64,000 nt of DNA from Scleroderma bovista (taxonomy: Eukaryota > Basidiomycota > Agaricomycetes > Boletales > Sclerodermataceae): positions 231,389 through 295,388 of the forward strand of contig JAYMGJ010000172.1 of the NCBI GenBank assembly GCA_037178675.1. Direction: 5' to 3'. The notes beneath the pieces are model-generated. The model saw only the letters and a list, made by a program, of their open reading frames with translations, had not been told where the DNA came from and did no database searches. Positions 45,012 through 56,094 of this stretch are shown one piece after another. Both the position numbers and the translations under genes were made by a program. Numbering within the stretch: position 1 is the stretch's first letter; every line of letters starts with the position of its first letter.

Positions 45012-47555
45012 CTAACCTATGAAGTATGCCTGGTCTCTTTCGGAGTTCCCGGATACAACTACATAGATGTAAAACTGAGTTACTTCCTCACAGACAACAG
45101 CTATAGCTCACCTTGCCGGGATTGAAGAGGTTTAGGGGGTCGACAGCGCGCTTCACTATTTTCATCAGTTCCACTGTACCATCCCCAAGTTCTTCTACCA
45201 GGTACTGAGTCTTCCCAACACCAACGCCATGTTCCCCGGTACCTGATGTTGACAGCATTAGCAAAACACCAAAGCTCGCAAATATCAACCTACAGGTTCC
45301 ATCCATCGTGATTGCTCGATGCACAAGTCTATGAACTGCGGCACCCACCGATTGCAACTCTTTCTCATCTTTAAAAAGAATGAGTGCATGGAAATTCCCT
45401 GAATGTAATCTGTTCAGATGCGAAGGGATTATTTGCTAACAAATTAAAAATGTTCACCATCCCCGACATGACCAACGATCGTAGATTTGAGACCGGCTGT
45501 TGCTAGGTCTTCCTTGGTCTCGTATACCAGCTGGGGCAGCTTTGACATTGGCACGCTGCCATCATATCAATGTGTGTATGGAGAATGAAGAAGGAGATCA
45601 CACCCACCACACATCCGTTGTCCAGCACTTCATGCCGGGATGGGCTGCAAAAGTGGACATTAATGCATACTTCCTGTTTTGCCAAATTTCCTCGGCTTCT
45701 TCATCCGTGGATGCAAATTCGAAACGGCTACTTTCGTGCCTTTTCACTATCTCCTGTACCGCTTTAGAAGTTTCCGCGACAGACACAGGCGACCCCTGGA
45801 ACTTAAAGAAGAGGGTATCTTGTACAGGGTAGGGACGCTCAATAAGACCGCCAACGTTAATAGCAGACATCACTATATAGCTCGAAAGCTGAGCGTGCTC
45901 ATTCAAGGACACAAAGCTGAAACTCACTGTTGTCGTCCAGGAGCTCCACGCATTCTTCGTGACATCGTAAGCCGGAGAAGGATTGGTGTCAAAGTGAACG
46001 CACGTATGTGGGACCCATGGGGTGTTTTTAGTATTTCACTTGCGGCACTGACGGCCATCCCCACGTTCGGGAACTGCGCCATGGCCACTTGGGTTGGAAT
46101 GCGAGGCGCGAGACGGAGTGTGGCTTTTTTGCGTGTTATAGCAGAACTCATTGTATAAAGATATGCCCTAACCTTCTGTGACGATGCCCAAAGTCCCCTC
46201 TGCTCCTATGAAAAGCTTGGTGGTATCGAATCCTGCAGCAGATTTACGAGCTCTTCTGCGCGTCTTGATGACTTTCCCAGAAGGCAGGACGACAGTCTAG
46301 GAAATGAGTTGTAATATGGCACTCTGAACAACGGCCACACACAAGATTGAGAAACCATTCCGCCTTTGCTGTTCCATACCTGACAGCATTTGCTATATGG
46401 CTTAGAACGTGGGTATAGCCGGGAAGAGTGCCACTTACTTCCAGAACAACCAGTCCCAACCATGCCGCCAATGGTCTTCAATGGAACTTAGACCTCATCC
46501 GGGCTTTTATGATATCAGTACTTACAGCCCCCGGACCCGGATCAAGCTGGCCACAACTGAGTGTAAATATATCATGTTCATTGCAAACAATACGCTCACA
46601 GGAAAGAATAATGGAATTCCTTTCTCCTTGAGGGTATTATTTATGTCTTCCCACCGTGCACCCGCCTGGCATATTAGGTCCCCATCGGCCTCTGAACAGT
46701 AAGGAGAGCACCGGAGAGAAAAGTCCAGACCATAATACTCACCGTTGATTTCAAGTATCTTGTCCATTTCTGACAGGTCAAGACATATACTACCCGAGGG
46801 ATGCTGCTCGTATTCGGAGATATTATAACGGAAGTCAAATAAAGTATCGCATTGAACCCACCCCGCTGAAATGACCCTCCAAACTGGTCGCGCCACTGTA
46901 TGGAATAATGGGGAGCCTATACTTGCGCGAAATGTTGACGACCTTTACAACATCTTCGGTACTCTTCACTTGAACCACGACTGAGTGTGCGGAGGATGGG
47001 TGGTAGGAGTTCTCTGAGGAACCGTGGAGTTTGAGCACATTAGGATCAGTGCTGACGCGATGCTTGTCGGGGAAAGCCAGTCGCAGCTCTTCAATTGCCT
47101 TCTGGACGTCGTCGGGTGTACCATAAGTGGCTGCCAGTGTAACACTGGATTCAGGGAATCCATTCAATGCAGCGTTCAGGTCGGAGTCTGATTCAAGGGG
47201 TACAGCTAAGTTCTGGGTGCCCACTTTATTAGTATCTGAAGCACCCGAACTAGGACTAGGTTTTGTGTGGGTAGAACATTCATAGTGCCCTTAGCAGACT
47301 GCCATGAACGCACCTCTGCAGCGCATAGTAGCCTACGACGCCCAGAGTAAGAAGCGTTGCTATAGCGAACTTTCGGGCATGTGCAGCCGCATTGCTTGAC
47401 TGGGTACCTGCCCCAGTATGTGCCGTGTATGTCCTGGAACAACGGTATGCCAAGTTGACTCTGGAAGGTAAAGCAAATGCTGTTGGGTTAGACAATCTTG
47501 TACTTGTCCACAAGTTGTGCGCTACGGAAGTGCGTATCACCAAACGAGGGATCAT
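45012..47555 (-). CDS. D-lactate dehydrogenase (cytochrome), mitochondrial
   Basis: FAD enzyme oxidising D-lactate to pyruvate and passing electrons to cytochrome c. ATG 47555: a mitochondrial presequence ([20 protein letters not shown]) and one hydrophobic segment ([19 protein letters not shown]) as inner-membrane anchor. The FAD-binding part reads [78 protein letters not shown] and [17 protein letters not shown], then [20 protein letters not shown] and LDPGPGA. The C-terminal part has [40 protein letters not shown] and [14 protein letters not shown], the conserved ending of the family. The last few residues depend on a final intron; the spliced frame stops at 45012, the unspliced one at 45088. 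Start and catalytic regions are firm. Confidence 0.92.
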
Positions 47556-47839
47556 GGTGGTCGTCGGGGGTTGTGACTCTCGAGCATAGTTCCTCTCACC
47601 GAACGTAATGCAATCTGTACGAAAACAGGAATTATAGCCCCTAGGCCTCTATACATATCACTTGCAAATGGGTCTGTGTGCACCTCTCTAGTATCGGATC
47701 TTGTACATAATACTTCATCTTTTGCAGTTTGACAGGCTTGTCGATCGTGAAAGGAGTGACATCCTCTCGGCCTGCAGGTGGTTCGTTTGCGTCAAAGAGT
47801 GAAATAACTCTCGTAGTTACACAAGAAGTCTGGTGTTAA

Positions 47840-48213
47840 TTAATTCTCTGCACCTGTCGTATCACTCTCGCCAATTTGGATTGACCACCCACAGGGCTTG
47901 GAGAAAGCACTTGTGGCAAGCTCTGCATCCTTGGTTGACAGCACCTCGGTCAAAGGTACTACCGGGATGATCTCGATGGCAACAAAGAGTAAGCACGAGA
48001 TGCCAATGTCAACTATCCAGAGGAAGAGGAAGCACCATACCCTGGGGATCATATGTCACTCACCGAAATAATCATGTGGATGGTGGACAAATGACTCACG
48101 CCCAGCGTGGTAATATAGATAATCCTCGTCACCTCATATTCAAATGCAATACAAGGATCCAAGTATTTAAAATACACCACAAGATCGGGGAACGAGGTCG
48201 AGGAGTCGTCCAT
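47840..48213 (-). CDS. Small hypothetical membrane protein
   Basis: A first frame (MDDSSTSFPDLVVYFKYLDP, YEVTRIIYITTLG) and a second with a strong hydrophobic segment (WCFLFLWIVDIGISCLLFVA, IEIIPVV), separated by a putative intron near 48050-48100 whose exact join does not keep frame with the first donor I tried. The layout recalls fragments of the DUF6533-type membrane proteins of mushroom fungi, but the match is weak. Could be a degenerate gene. Confidence 0.25.
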
Positions 48214-48243
48214 GACAAGACGGCGACTGTCAGACAATGTCAA

Positions 48244-48604
48244 TGAACTGACAATGAGGCTTTTTGGTCGGACAGAGTGTCCATTAAACCAACACCCAGA
48301 TATACAGCTTCTGATCCTGTCATCAGGTCATTGACTGATCAGGACAAGTTGGAAGTGTCATACCTTAATTCAGAAATTTAATTCAGTTTTGCTGAAAGCA
48401 AAATTCAGTGCCACCGCAATTACCCTTACCTTCTTAACCAACGGGCGCCCTCGACATGAGAGGGACGGAATCGTCGGCCAATAATCCCGGTCAGGTACCG
48501 CAGTTACCAATCCTGTAGTACTGGTTTCGACAGAGGAAGACAATAAACATTGTTGCCCCTACATTGCACCATGACGTTTAACAGTTGCCACGCTTTTCCT
48601 ATGT
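48244..48604. other. Intergenic with an AT-rich hairpin
   Basis: No gene seen. A perfect 7-bp stem with a GAA loop occurs at 48387-48403 (TTTTGCT-GAA-AGCAAAA), flanked by attcag words on each side. Confidence 0.5.
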
Positions 48605-49610
48605 TCATTCTTCCTGCACAAGAATGACAAAATTATTCCTCGAGCTTCCCTGTCTGCACATAGTCCTCTTGCGGAAACGACTAGGATCAGAACGGGTGTC
48701 CTTCTCTACCTTCCTATACAACCAGTAAGCCATCTTCCCTCTCTGCTTCCATTTCTTGTGAATCTCGACAAAACCGATTGTCGCCATAAGTGACTGGAGC
48801 AGTTCGAATGTAAGGTAGCGAGAATTTTCGACGCATGGCAGGGGCAACTTCTCGTCAAATGAGCGATCCAGTTGGAATTCGGCAGGGTAAGAACTCACCA
48901 CGAGGAACAACAGACCCGATTCACGAAGGAAGGTATGCGCAAGGCAGAGCATCCGACCTAGTACAGACAGCCTCTGGAACCTGTAAACTCCATGCCAGGA
49001 CTGCACGTACCTCTATCTCTTGGTTCGGGGACGAAATTGACCACTAAGCTGAGACTAACGATGTCCCACATCCCCTGGTTCTCGTCCACCTCCATCTCTA
49101 AGAAGTCTTGTTCGCGTATTGCAGTGTGCCGACTTCTGAGGTCGATAGGGGTCACATCTATCCAGGATGAACACGAAGCATAATTATCTGGCTTCAGTGC
49201 TCCGACTTCGAGTAAGCTATGTTGCACTTGAGTTGGTCAATGACACCGCGGTGGATAAAGAAAACCCACCGCCTCCGATTTGGTGTGCCATGAGGTTTCG
49301 AAAAGCCCATATCCATAAGCCATTTTATGAGGACTTTCTCGCTTCCTCCTCCCCGGTCGTTACCCTGACCGATATCTGACATATGCTGATATGCAGCAAG
49401 TCCGCCCATTTCTTCGATCTCCTTCTCTATCTCTTTCAATTCTGACGCATGTGAGGTAGTAGAGGGATCGCGTTTCAGCTGCTCTTGCCTCTTCAGCAGT
49501 ACATGGAATCGTCGAATTATGGTTCGCGTTGTGTGTGGATTTCTACCCGAGGATGCAACGTTTGTTCTGTCAAAAGTGACGGGAACCTTTTTTTTGTGCG
49601 CTTTGGGCAT
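48605..49610 (-). CDS. 25S rRNA adenine-N(1) methyltransferase (BMT2)
   Basis: BMT2 makes m1A on 25S rRNA in the nucleolus. ATG 49610: MPKAHKKKVPVTFDRTNVAS (basic nucleolar-type N-terminus), then RRFHVLLKRQEQLKRDP, LKEIEKEIEEMGGLAAYQHM and IKWLMDMGFSKPHG; after an intron LLEVGALKPDNYASCSSWID, VTPIDLRSRHTAIREQDFLE (Rossmann-type SAM site GALKPDNY and PIDL), MWDIVSLSLVVNFVPEPRDR (motif IV region), then GRMLCLAHTFLRESGLLFLV and FELLQSLMATIGFVEIHKKW, KQRGKMAYWLYRKVE. Stop 48605-48607. Order and motifs fit the family. Confidence 0.9.
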
Positions 49611-49889
49611 TGCACGGATTGTGATCAAGAGGATTAAGTTCCTCGGAAGCAGTGGTAGCCTTTGTCCATTACATACAAAGTTAGAGCAAAAGAGGGTTGT
49701 TACAAGCACTGATGACCAGTACAAGGCAAGGTACAAAACAGAGACCACATGATACAATGATGATAATTGATACACATGGTGCACCTGGCAAATTAACAAA
49801 TACAATTGGAACCGGCCCTTTCAAAACTAAAATATACAATGTCGAAGTGGCCGTCGCATGCAGTTCCAATAGACCAGTGACATAAAATA

Positions 49890-50764
49890 TCATACTAACC
49901 CACGGCCACCTCGTTTGGCGTCAATCCTTTCGAATCGTTCAGCTTCTTGCCTCTGTTATTGCAATGAGCATGTCACATTTAAAGCGGATCCGGAGGTCTA
50001 ACCTTTTTTATTATACACATCGTCGAGAGAAAAAGTCCGACGATTATCGCCATGAATCCATAGACGGTGCTGCAATTCTGGTCAGTAACCTAACAACGGC
50101 ACGCAGCAAGTCAGCTACCTGAAGACGTTGTTGAGCACTGAGTCAGCAAACTTGACAATTGGTGTGACACAAAAGCTATTGGCAACGATAGCAGCCGCTT
50201 GATCGGGACAGAAATTGCCACCAAAGGCAACCTCGTCCATGGCATTAAAATAGCCACAACATCGCAGCTGTTGGTTGTCGGGAAGGGGCTTGAGTAATGG
50301 TTATATGGCCTTACCCAAAACAGCGTACCGTATCCTGGATTTGTATTTTGGTCGCATCGCTCTGCCGACTAAACACTGCATGGTAGTTTTTCCGCTCATG
50401 TAGTGTGTACATCCAGATGAACGTGGCAACAAAGAGGATTGCAACGGCATCTAGTAGCAGGAGCCAATTTATGATGACGAGGGGTCTTCTTCCGCGAAGA
50501 ATAATGAGGAAGGCAGACAACAGAGATGTCGCAAGTAGAACGATACCCAGGATTCCGCCGACTGAAAATTGTTGTGGCAATAAGAGGGGGATAGTTACAT
50601 GATGTCGAACACTTACTAGTAAGGTCAAAAGTGCTGAAGGTAAGATTGCGAAGGAGATCGTCCTCTTGCCAGACGAAGGAAAGAACGAGAGATAGGATGC
50701 CTGCTCCCATTAAGCACAAGTCGAATATTGCCCACGCGGCAATAAGGCGTTTGGATAACATCAT
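49890..50764 (-). CDS. Tetraspanin-like membrane protein
   Basis: Four predicted membrane helices in tetraspanin order: MLSKRLIAAWAIFDLCLMGA, VGGILGIVLLATSLLSAFLI, LLLLDAVAILFVATFIWMYT, then an extracellular loop containing Cys residues (DTVRC, CGYFNAMDE, NFCPDQAAA, NSFCVTP) and a last helix VYGFMAIIVGLFLSTMCIIK followed by a basic tail (KKRQEAERFERIDAKRGGRG). The cysteine-containing second loop with a CGY element is what points to tetraspanins (fungal Pls1/Tsp groups); the match is to architecture, not a firm orthologue. TGA 49890-49892. Confidence 0.7.
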
Positions 50765-51345
50765 AAGGAAGTTGAGATACTGCTCTCTCAGAGAGCAGAA
50801 GCAAGAGCAGAAGCACCAGGCTTGGGTTTACTAACGTCCGGTCAACGCCGAGGAGCTGCGCTGCAGACCTGAGGAATCAATAGCGTATCGTGGAGGGCTT
50901 TTATATAGCCAAGGTGATGAATTCTTGCGGTATGGTATGACGGAGCTGTAATGCAAAGATGGTGTTCGGATGAAAGTAACGCGGTAACAACTGATGCAGG
51001 CGGGTGCTACACCAACCAAGCTTGTCCGAGAGTGATAACGAAGGAAGGGGGAGGGAAAAAGAGTGTCAGGACGCAGAGGCGTCGGACGCGACGACGAGCA
51101 ACACGAGTGGTCTGGACGAAAAGAGCCCAATTGAAGTTTTGACTACATTGTTGCTTTGTTGTCACGATGTTTGTGTCCCGGGCCGTTTCAATCACAAGAC
51201 AATTGCTCATTCTTGCAATTACTAGACATACATAAACCACTGCGCCAGTGTTTCATCCACTGCCAAACTGCACCGACGATCGCCTCCGAACACTCGTCTC
51301 TATCACTGAGTTACCCCACGGCGACGTAGTCAAGCCAACTGAGCC
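50765..51345. other. Divergent promoter region (tetraspanin-like / MET8)
   Basis: About 580 bp between two divergent starts, with no supported gene. Short open frames on both strands are basic and low-complexity. Confidence 0.5.
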
Positions 51346-52158
51346 ATGGTTTCACCCGGAGGGTCACTTCTCGTAGCATGGCAACTGAAGGACAAGCACG
51401 TCCTCATCGTTGGTGGGGGAGATGTTGCCTCCAGCCGCCTCGAATCTGTCCTTGCTGCTGATGCGCGTGTCACCATCATTTGTCCGAGCACGGGCTTGCA
51501 TCCTCTCACCAAGCAGTTCATTGCTGGTCCATACCAAATAACGTACCACGACCGTGTCTTTGGCGGTACAGAAGATCTTGCCGGCGTCGACATGGTCCTG
51601 ACCGCAATTGACGACGTCGACCAGTCACGCGTCATTTGTAGTCTGTGTAGGGATCTCAAAATCCCTGTCAACGTCGCAGATATCCCAGAGTCATGCGACT
51701 TCTACTTTGGCTCACAAATTCGCGACGGTCCATTACAGATCATGATATCCACCAACGGACAGAGTCCCAAGCTGGCGAATATCATCAAGAGAAAGATTGA
51801 AAAGAGTTTGCCGGAGCACACAGGGGATGCCATCGAGAAGGTGGGGAAACTACGGGCAATGCTCAAGGAACGGGCACCAGGTGTAGGCGGGGAAGTGAGC
51901 AAGCGAAGGATGAAATGGATGGTGGATGTGTGCAACTCCTTGCGGATCGAAGAACTTGCACAAATGGATGAGCAGACTATGAACAAGTTACTGGACGAAG
52001 GTTGGGAGAATGACACTGTACCACGTCTCAGGGGTCTGGGCATACAACGGCACTTGCCCATTTCTATCCCTACGGTCAGCACTGCTATGCCGACTGTCCT
52101 GACGTTCATAGCAGGCTTCACTTGCGCCAGCATGCTGCTGTTGTCACGTTCGCGGTGA
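51346..52158 (+). CDS. MET8: Siroheme synthase Met8 (precorrin-2 dehydrogenase / sirohydrochlorin ferrochelatase)
   Basis: Met8 oxidises precorrin-2 to sirohydrochlorin with NAD and inserts iron, giving siroheme for sulfite and nitrite reductases. It is intronless, 270 residues, about the yeast protein's length. The NAD-binding motif HVLIVGGGDVASSRLESVL sits near residues 18-36. The central segment VNVADIPESCDFYFGSQIRD contains the Asp that acts in both reactions in the yeast enzyme, and PLQIMISTNGQSPKLANIIK RKIE is the family's dimer-domain signature. The C-terminus ends with a hydrophobic stretch (TVLTFIAGFTCASMLLLSRS) that could be a membrane anchor; yeast Met8 lacks one as I recall, so this tail deserves attention. 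Confidence 0.93.
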   Translation: MVSPGGSLLVAWQLKDKHVLIVGGGDVASSRLESVLAADARVTIICPSTGLHPLTKQFIAGPYQITYHDRVFGGTEDLAGVDMVLTAIDDVDQSRVICSLCRDLKIPVNVADIPESCDFYFGSQIRDGPLQIMISTNGQSPKLANIIKRKIEKSLPEHTGDAIEKVGKLRAMLKERAPGVGGEVSKRRMKWMVDVCNSLRIEELAQMDEQTMNKLLDEGWENDTVPRLRGLGIQRHLPISIPTVSTAMPTVLTFIAGFTCASMLLLSRSR

Positions 52159-52400
52159 TTTCTTACTTTCTTGATCACGGTGCGTCTCAATGCTCAGCAT
52201 TTCTGTCCAATAATGATTGTCAACGGATACACAGTTTAACTTCGCTGTAATTTTATGGGTTGTAATGTTATGCTGCTTCGTCGATCGGTATCACTGGAGC
52301 CTGGAGTTGTCACCCTTTTCAACGGAGTGCCTAGCCTTGTTTTGATTTCACGTCACTCACATGTCCTTCCTTTTTCGGTGCCTGCCGCCCCTGAACAACG

Positions 52401-55149
52401 ATGGGCATGATCATGATTGCAGTAACGTTTCTTTCCGCTGCAACATTGTTCGCTTCCATCCCAGCCATGGCCAAGTTGTCTATTGTACACTGGAATGACG
52501 TTTATCGTGTAACTCCTCTAAAGTTTTCCGCAAATTCTGCAGAAACCATCGATGTCTCCCAATTTGCTTCCCTGTTGAACACCATTCGTAGTGGCTGGAA
52601 AGATCGATCAGATGGTACACCCGATGGCCTTTCCCTCTTCTCTGGGGACCTATTCTCTCCGTCCGTAGAGAGTACAGTCACCAGAGGCAGTCATTTGGTA
52701 CGTTCGGATAAACATGATGAATCTATTCGGCTCACAAGACTGGTCTAGGTTCCCGTAATGAATGAACTTGGACCAGAGGTAGCATTGACAGGTCAGCACT
52801 ATATCAGATAGTAGTCGGCCTTCCTTGATGATGATGGCGTATCCGCACAGGAAACCACGATTTCGATTTTGGTCTGAACCTCTCGTCATAATGATTATCC
52901 GATAAGCTGATTTGCCAATCAGGATATCCGCATCTTTCGAAGCTCGTTCAAGATTGTAAATTCGTTAGTCAGAATCTTCCTTGTATGCTGTTCGACTATT
53001 AACGTCTTCAAGCCATGGATATTGAGTAACATCATTGACGAAAACACGAACCGAGTTCCCGAACACCTGCACCAGTTTCAGGTGATTGAGCGGGCAGGTG
53101 TACGAGTTGGGATTATCGGACTTGTAGAACAGTCTGTCTGAACGCCCATTTCTTAATGAACGCTGAGACTGATTGATAATTGCTGTCATGACCAGGGATT
53201 GGATTGCCACGGTGTCATCCTGGCCTCAAAATTTCAAGTTTAAGAACATGCCAGACACAGGCAGGGAGCTGTCGGAAATGTTGCGCAATCCAGGTGGCGA
53301 ATACCGCTGCGACTTGATTATTGCCTTGACTCACTGTCGGTGGGTTGTAATTACACAATGAAGTCTACTGTGGACTGAATCGATTGTCTGAACAGGCTTC
53401 CCAATGTAATCGCATCCAGCTTGACGTGATTCCTCTTACTGACTTCTGTGCAGGACATTCAACTTGCCAAGGATCTACTTTCCTTGTCACCATCTGCGCA
53501 GAGCACATCTCCGATTTTCTCATTGCACGGCGTGGATATTATCTTAGGTGGCCATGACCATCTCTACTTCGCGTCCAGGGGTGTGTCATCCTGGGAGGGA
53601 TATAGTCCATTAGATGAATCTCCTCTCGGCGCCAGGGATGACCACGGTGATGTGCTGGTTGTAAAAAGTGGAATGGATTTTAGGTATCTAAGCGAACTTA
53701 CCCTTGAGCTAGAAGATGCACCCGAAGGTAGCATCAGGCGCAAGGTGATCAAGGCCATACATGGTTCGTATCAGTGTTGTTAAAAATAACTTGCTAACTG
53801 TAGGTGCATTTAGGCAAGCGCCACAATGTCACGCCAGATATCCCATCTTCTGACAGACTCAAAACCATCCTCAATTCTATTCTTTCGTCTGTATCGGACA
53901 CACTCAAGGCGCCGGTGTGTATGACGGAGGTTGAGCTAAACTTCCGCTCTGGTTTGCTGAGAACAGATGAAGTAGTTCCTTTAGATTGTATCACAGCTCA
54001 GCCACTCTTAATTCTTGTTACCAGGCGGCAGCAGCAAACTGGGTTGCTGATATCCTAAGGCACGCATATGACGACGCACTTTGCACCAACTTTGGCAAGG
54101 GTTCCGACGGTGTTCTTATCTGTGCTGGAACATTGCGAGGGGATTCCATATATCCTCCTGGTGAATCATGCACCATGATCCCATCAGCGGACCACTGACA
54201 CTAATTAAGGTGAAGTCACGATTGGAAATATCCTCGAGATTTTACCTTTTCAAGACCCAGTGGTGGTAATTGAATTGGATGGAGAAAAGTTATGGGATGC
54301 GCTGGAAGCGGCTCTATCCAAATTTCCAGCACAAGAAGGGTTTGTTATCTGTGGCACAAATCCGACAAGGTCGACGTTGATATATCATATCAGACGCTTC
54401 CCGGTGATCTCTGGATTCCGAGTCTCCTGGGACTCTCGCCGACCGGCAGGTCAACGTGTCTTAGGCATTTGGCTATTGCAAGAAACTCTTGGTTCGCAAA
54501 GTGACGGCAGCAGCTCTGGGAAGCCTGTTCTTGTGGATGGGGAGGAAGTCAAGCGCGAGAAATCCGGAAGGACGTACACAATCGTGACGAGACAGTATTT
54601 GGCTGAAGGGCACGATGGATACACTGCGCTTACCGATGGAAAATACCTAATTGATGAAGAAAACGGCCAACTCATGAGTGCGCTAGTGAGGAAGTACCTT
54701 CTTGGTATGTGACGAAGGCGTCGGTTATTAGGGTCCAACTCACCAGCGGTGACATCGCAGGCTCTCGTTTCGTAAACAGGATGGCTCGCTTGCGTCTCAC
54801 CTCCGAGAGAGCAGGCTTTCGGCACAGCAACACGGACAGCATAATCGCCAGAGAAGTTGAACACAGGAAACGACATGCGGGTGATAACAAGTCGGCGATT
54901 GCGAGGAAGTGGCAAAACGCCCTGTCAGGTGTTTTGAACCAACTGCGTTCTAACGCCCATTACGCGGATCATATAAATGTCACTGCAAGAGAGGACATGA
55001 GTGACGTCGACTGTTTCCAGGGAGCGAAGGTCCGTCGTGGGGGTGAAGTGAATAGTTCTGGGCCTTCCACAAATTTACACGAGGATTTGCTGGTGATTCG
55101 TCCAGTGGTAGATGGCAGATTGAAAGACGAAGCGAGGTCAAATGCGTAA
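52401..55149 (+). CDS. 5'-nucleotidase / 2',3'-cyclic phosphodiesterase family metallophosphoesterase
   Basis: Two-domain secreted or vacuolar phosphoesterase family. A signal-peptide-like N-terminus (IMIAVTFLSAATLFASIPAM) is followed by the metallophosphatase domain: KLSIVHWNDVYRV (Asp metal ligand; the family usually has NDxH or ND), DGLSLFSGDLFSPSVESTV, VALTGNHDFDFGYP (GNHDFD), CDLIIALTHCR and VDIILGGHDHLYF (GGHDH). The 5'-nucleotidase C-terminal domain reads AAANWVADILRHAYDDALCT, VLICAGTLRGDSIYPPGEVT, IGNILEILPFQDPVVVIELD and GEKLWDALEAALSKFPAQEG, then FPVISGFRVSWDSRRPAGQR and KSGRTYTIVTRQYLAEGHDG. An extension of about 130 residues after the domain (SRFVNRMARLRLTSERAGFR onward) ends at 55149. 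The canonical NDxH motif reads NDVY here, so the His ligand of motif I is replaced by Tyr. Confidence 0.88.
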
Positions 55150-55274
55150 TGCATAAGATATCATGTAGAACTTATGCTGTATCATCAAACAAAGGTTTTT
55201 CGTTGCGTTTAACTGTGATCTGGGCAACTACACTGATGGAAAGGACTGAGCGAAGAGGCTGAAGTGGCCCTAGT

Positions 55275-55909
55275 CTATGGCGAGACTGATATTTCTGTTA
55301 TCTGGATCTTAGGTGCCGGGTCTCCTGTTACGGTCCGTCCATAGTGTGTGAGGAGGCCTACTGCAGTGCCAATACCAGCACCTCCCAATATCACTATTGT
55401 GGGAATAAGTGAACCTGGAAGACCAGAAGATTTCAAACGCTCACAATTCGGTATACTCGCTCTTTTCCAAAGAAGGGCGGGAGTAAGCACTGCGAATAGC
55501 AGAGCTCCTATTGTAGCATGGTCATCGGCCCGTAACGACGCGGTCTGAGAAAAGGATAAGCACCCAGGGGACGATAGTGCAAGTGTAACACACATCATAC
55601 GCGTCGCGCACTCGTCTGTTTCTCAAGGTAGCTTCGCTTTCTTTAGCAGAACGAATATACTCAAATCCACCACCCCCGACACATCCTACGGGGGCTTAAA
55701 CCACAAGCCACGCGTGAGGACTGCGAGATCTCACCTACTGCACCTCCAACCCACGTTGCACGTAAGAAACGGTTTACTGAGAGATGGCCTCGGCCTTTAC
55801 GTGCAAGAACGAAGGCGACGTATGCTGGAGGGGTAAGTAAGGAGGATAGCTCATATGCCTTTGTCATTGACCTCCGTACAAGGTCATCCACGTCTCTTTG
55901 CGAGGCCAT
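55275..55909 (-). CDS. Small conserved-looking membrane protein
   Basis: From ATG 55909 the product reads MASQRDVDDLVRRSMTKAYE and LLTPPAYVAFVLARKGRGHL, then a Gly/Val segment (RATWVGGAVG), an intron, FEYIRSAKESEATLRNRRVR, and after another intron ADDHATIGALLFAVLTPALL and IVILGGAGIGTAVGLLTHYG, ending at 55275. Two or three short hydrophobic Gly-rich helices separated by a basic loop resemble small inner-mitochondrial membrane proteins (for example complex I accessory or Tim17-like folds), but I cannot assign a family. Confidence 0.6.
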
Positions 55910-56094
55910 TTGTAGACTGTAGTTGATTACACCAGCGTGGTAGTAATCTAATTGGTAGGTCCATTACATAACATAGGACTCGCACGGGCCATGTGCCTGC
56001 CCTAAACACGAAAGCTTGACAGGCTCCGCAGTGACTGAACTTTCTTCTCCATTACCAACCGTGCGGAGAACGACCGTTGCTCATTGCAGTCGCA

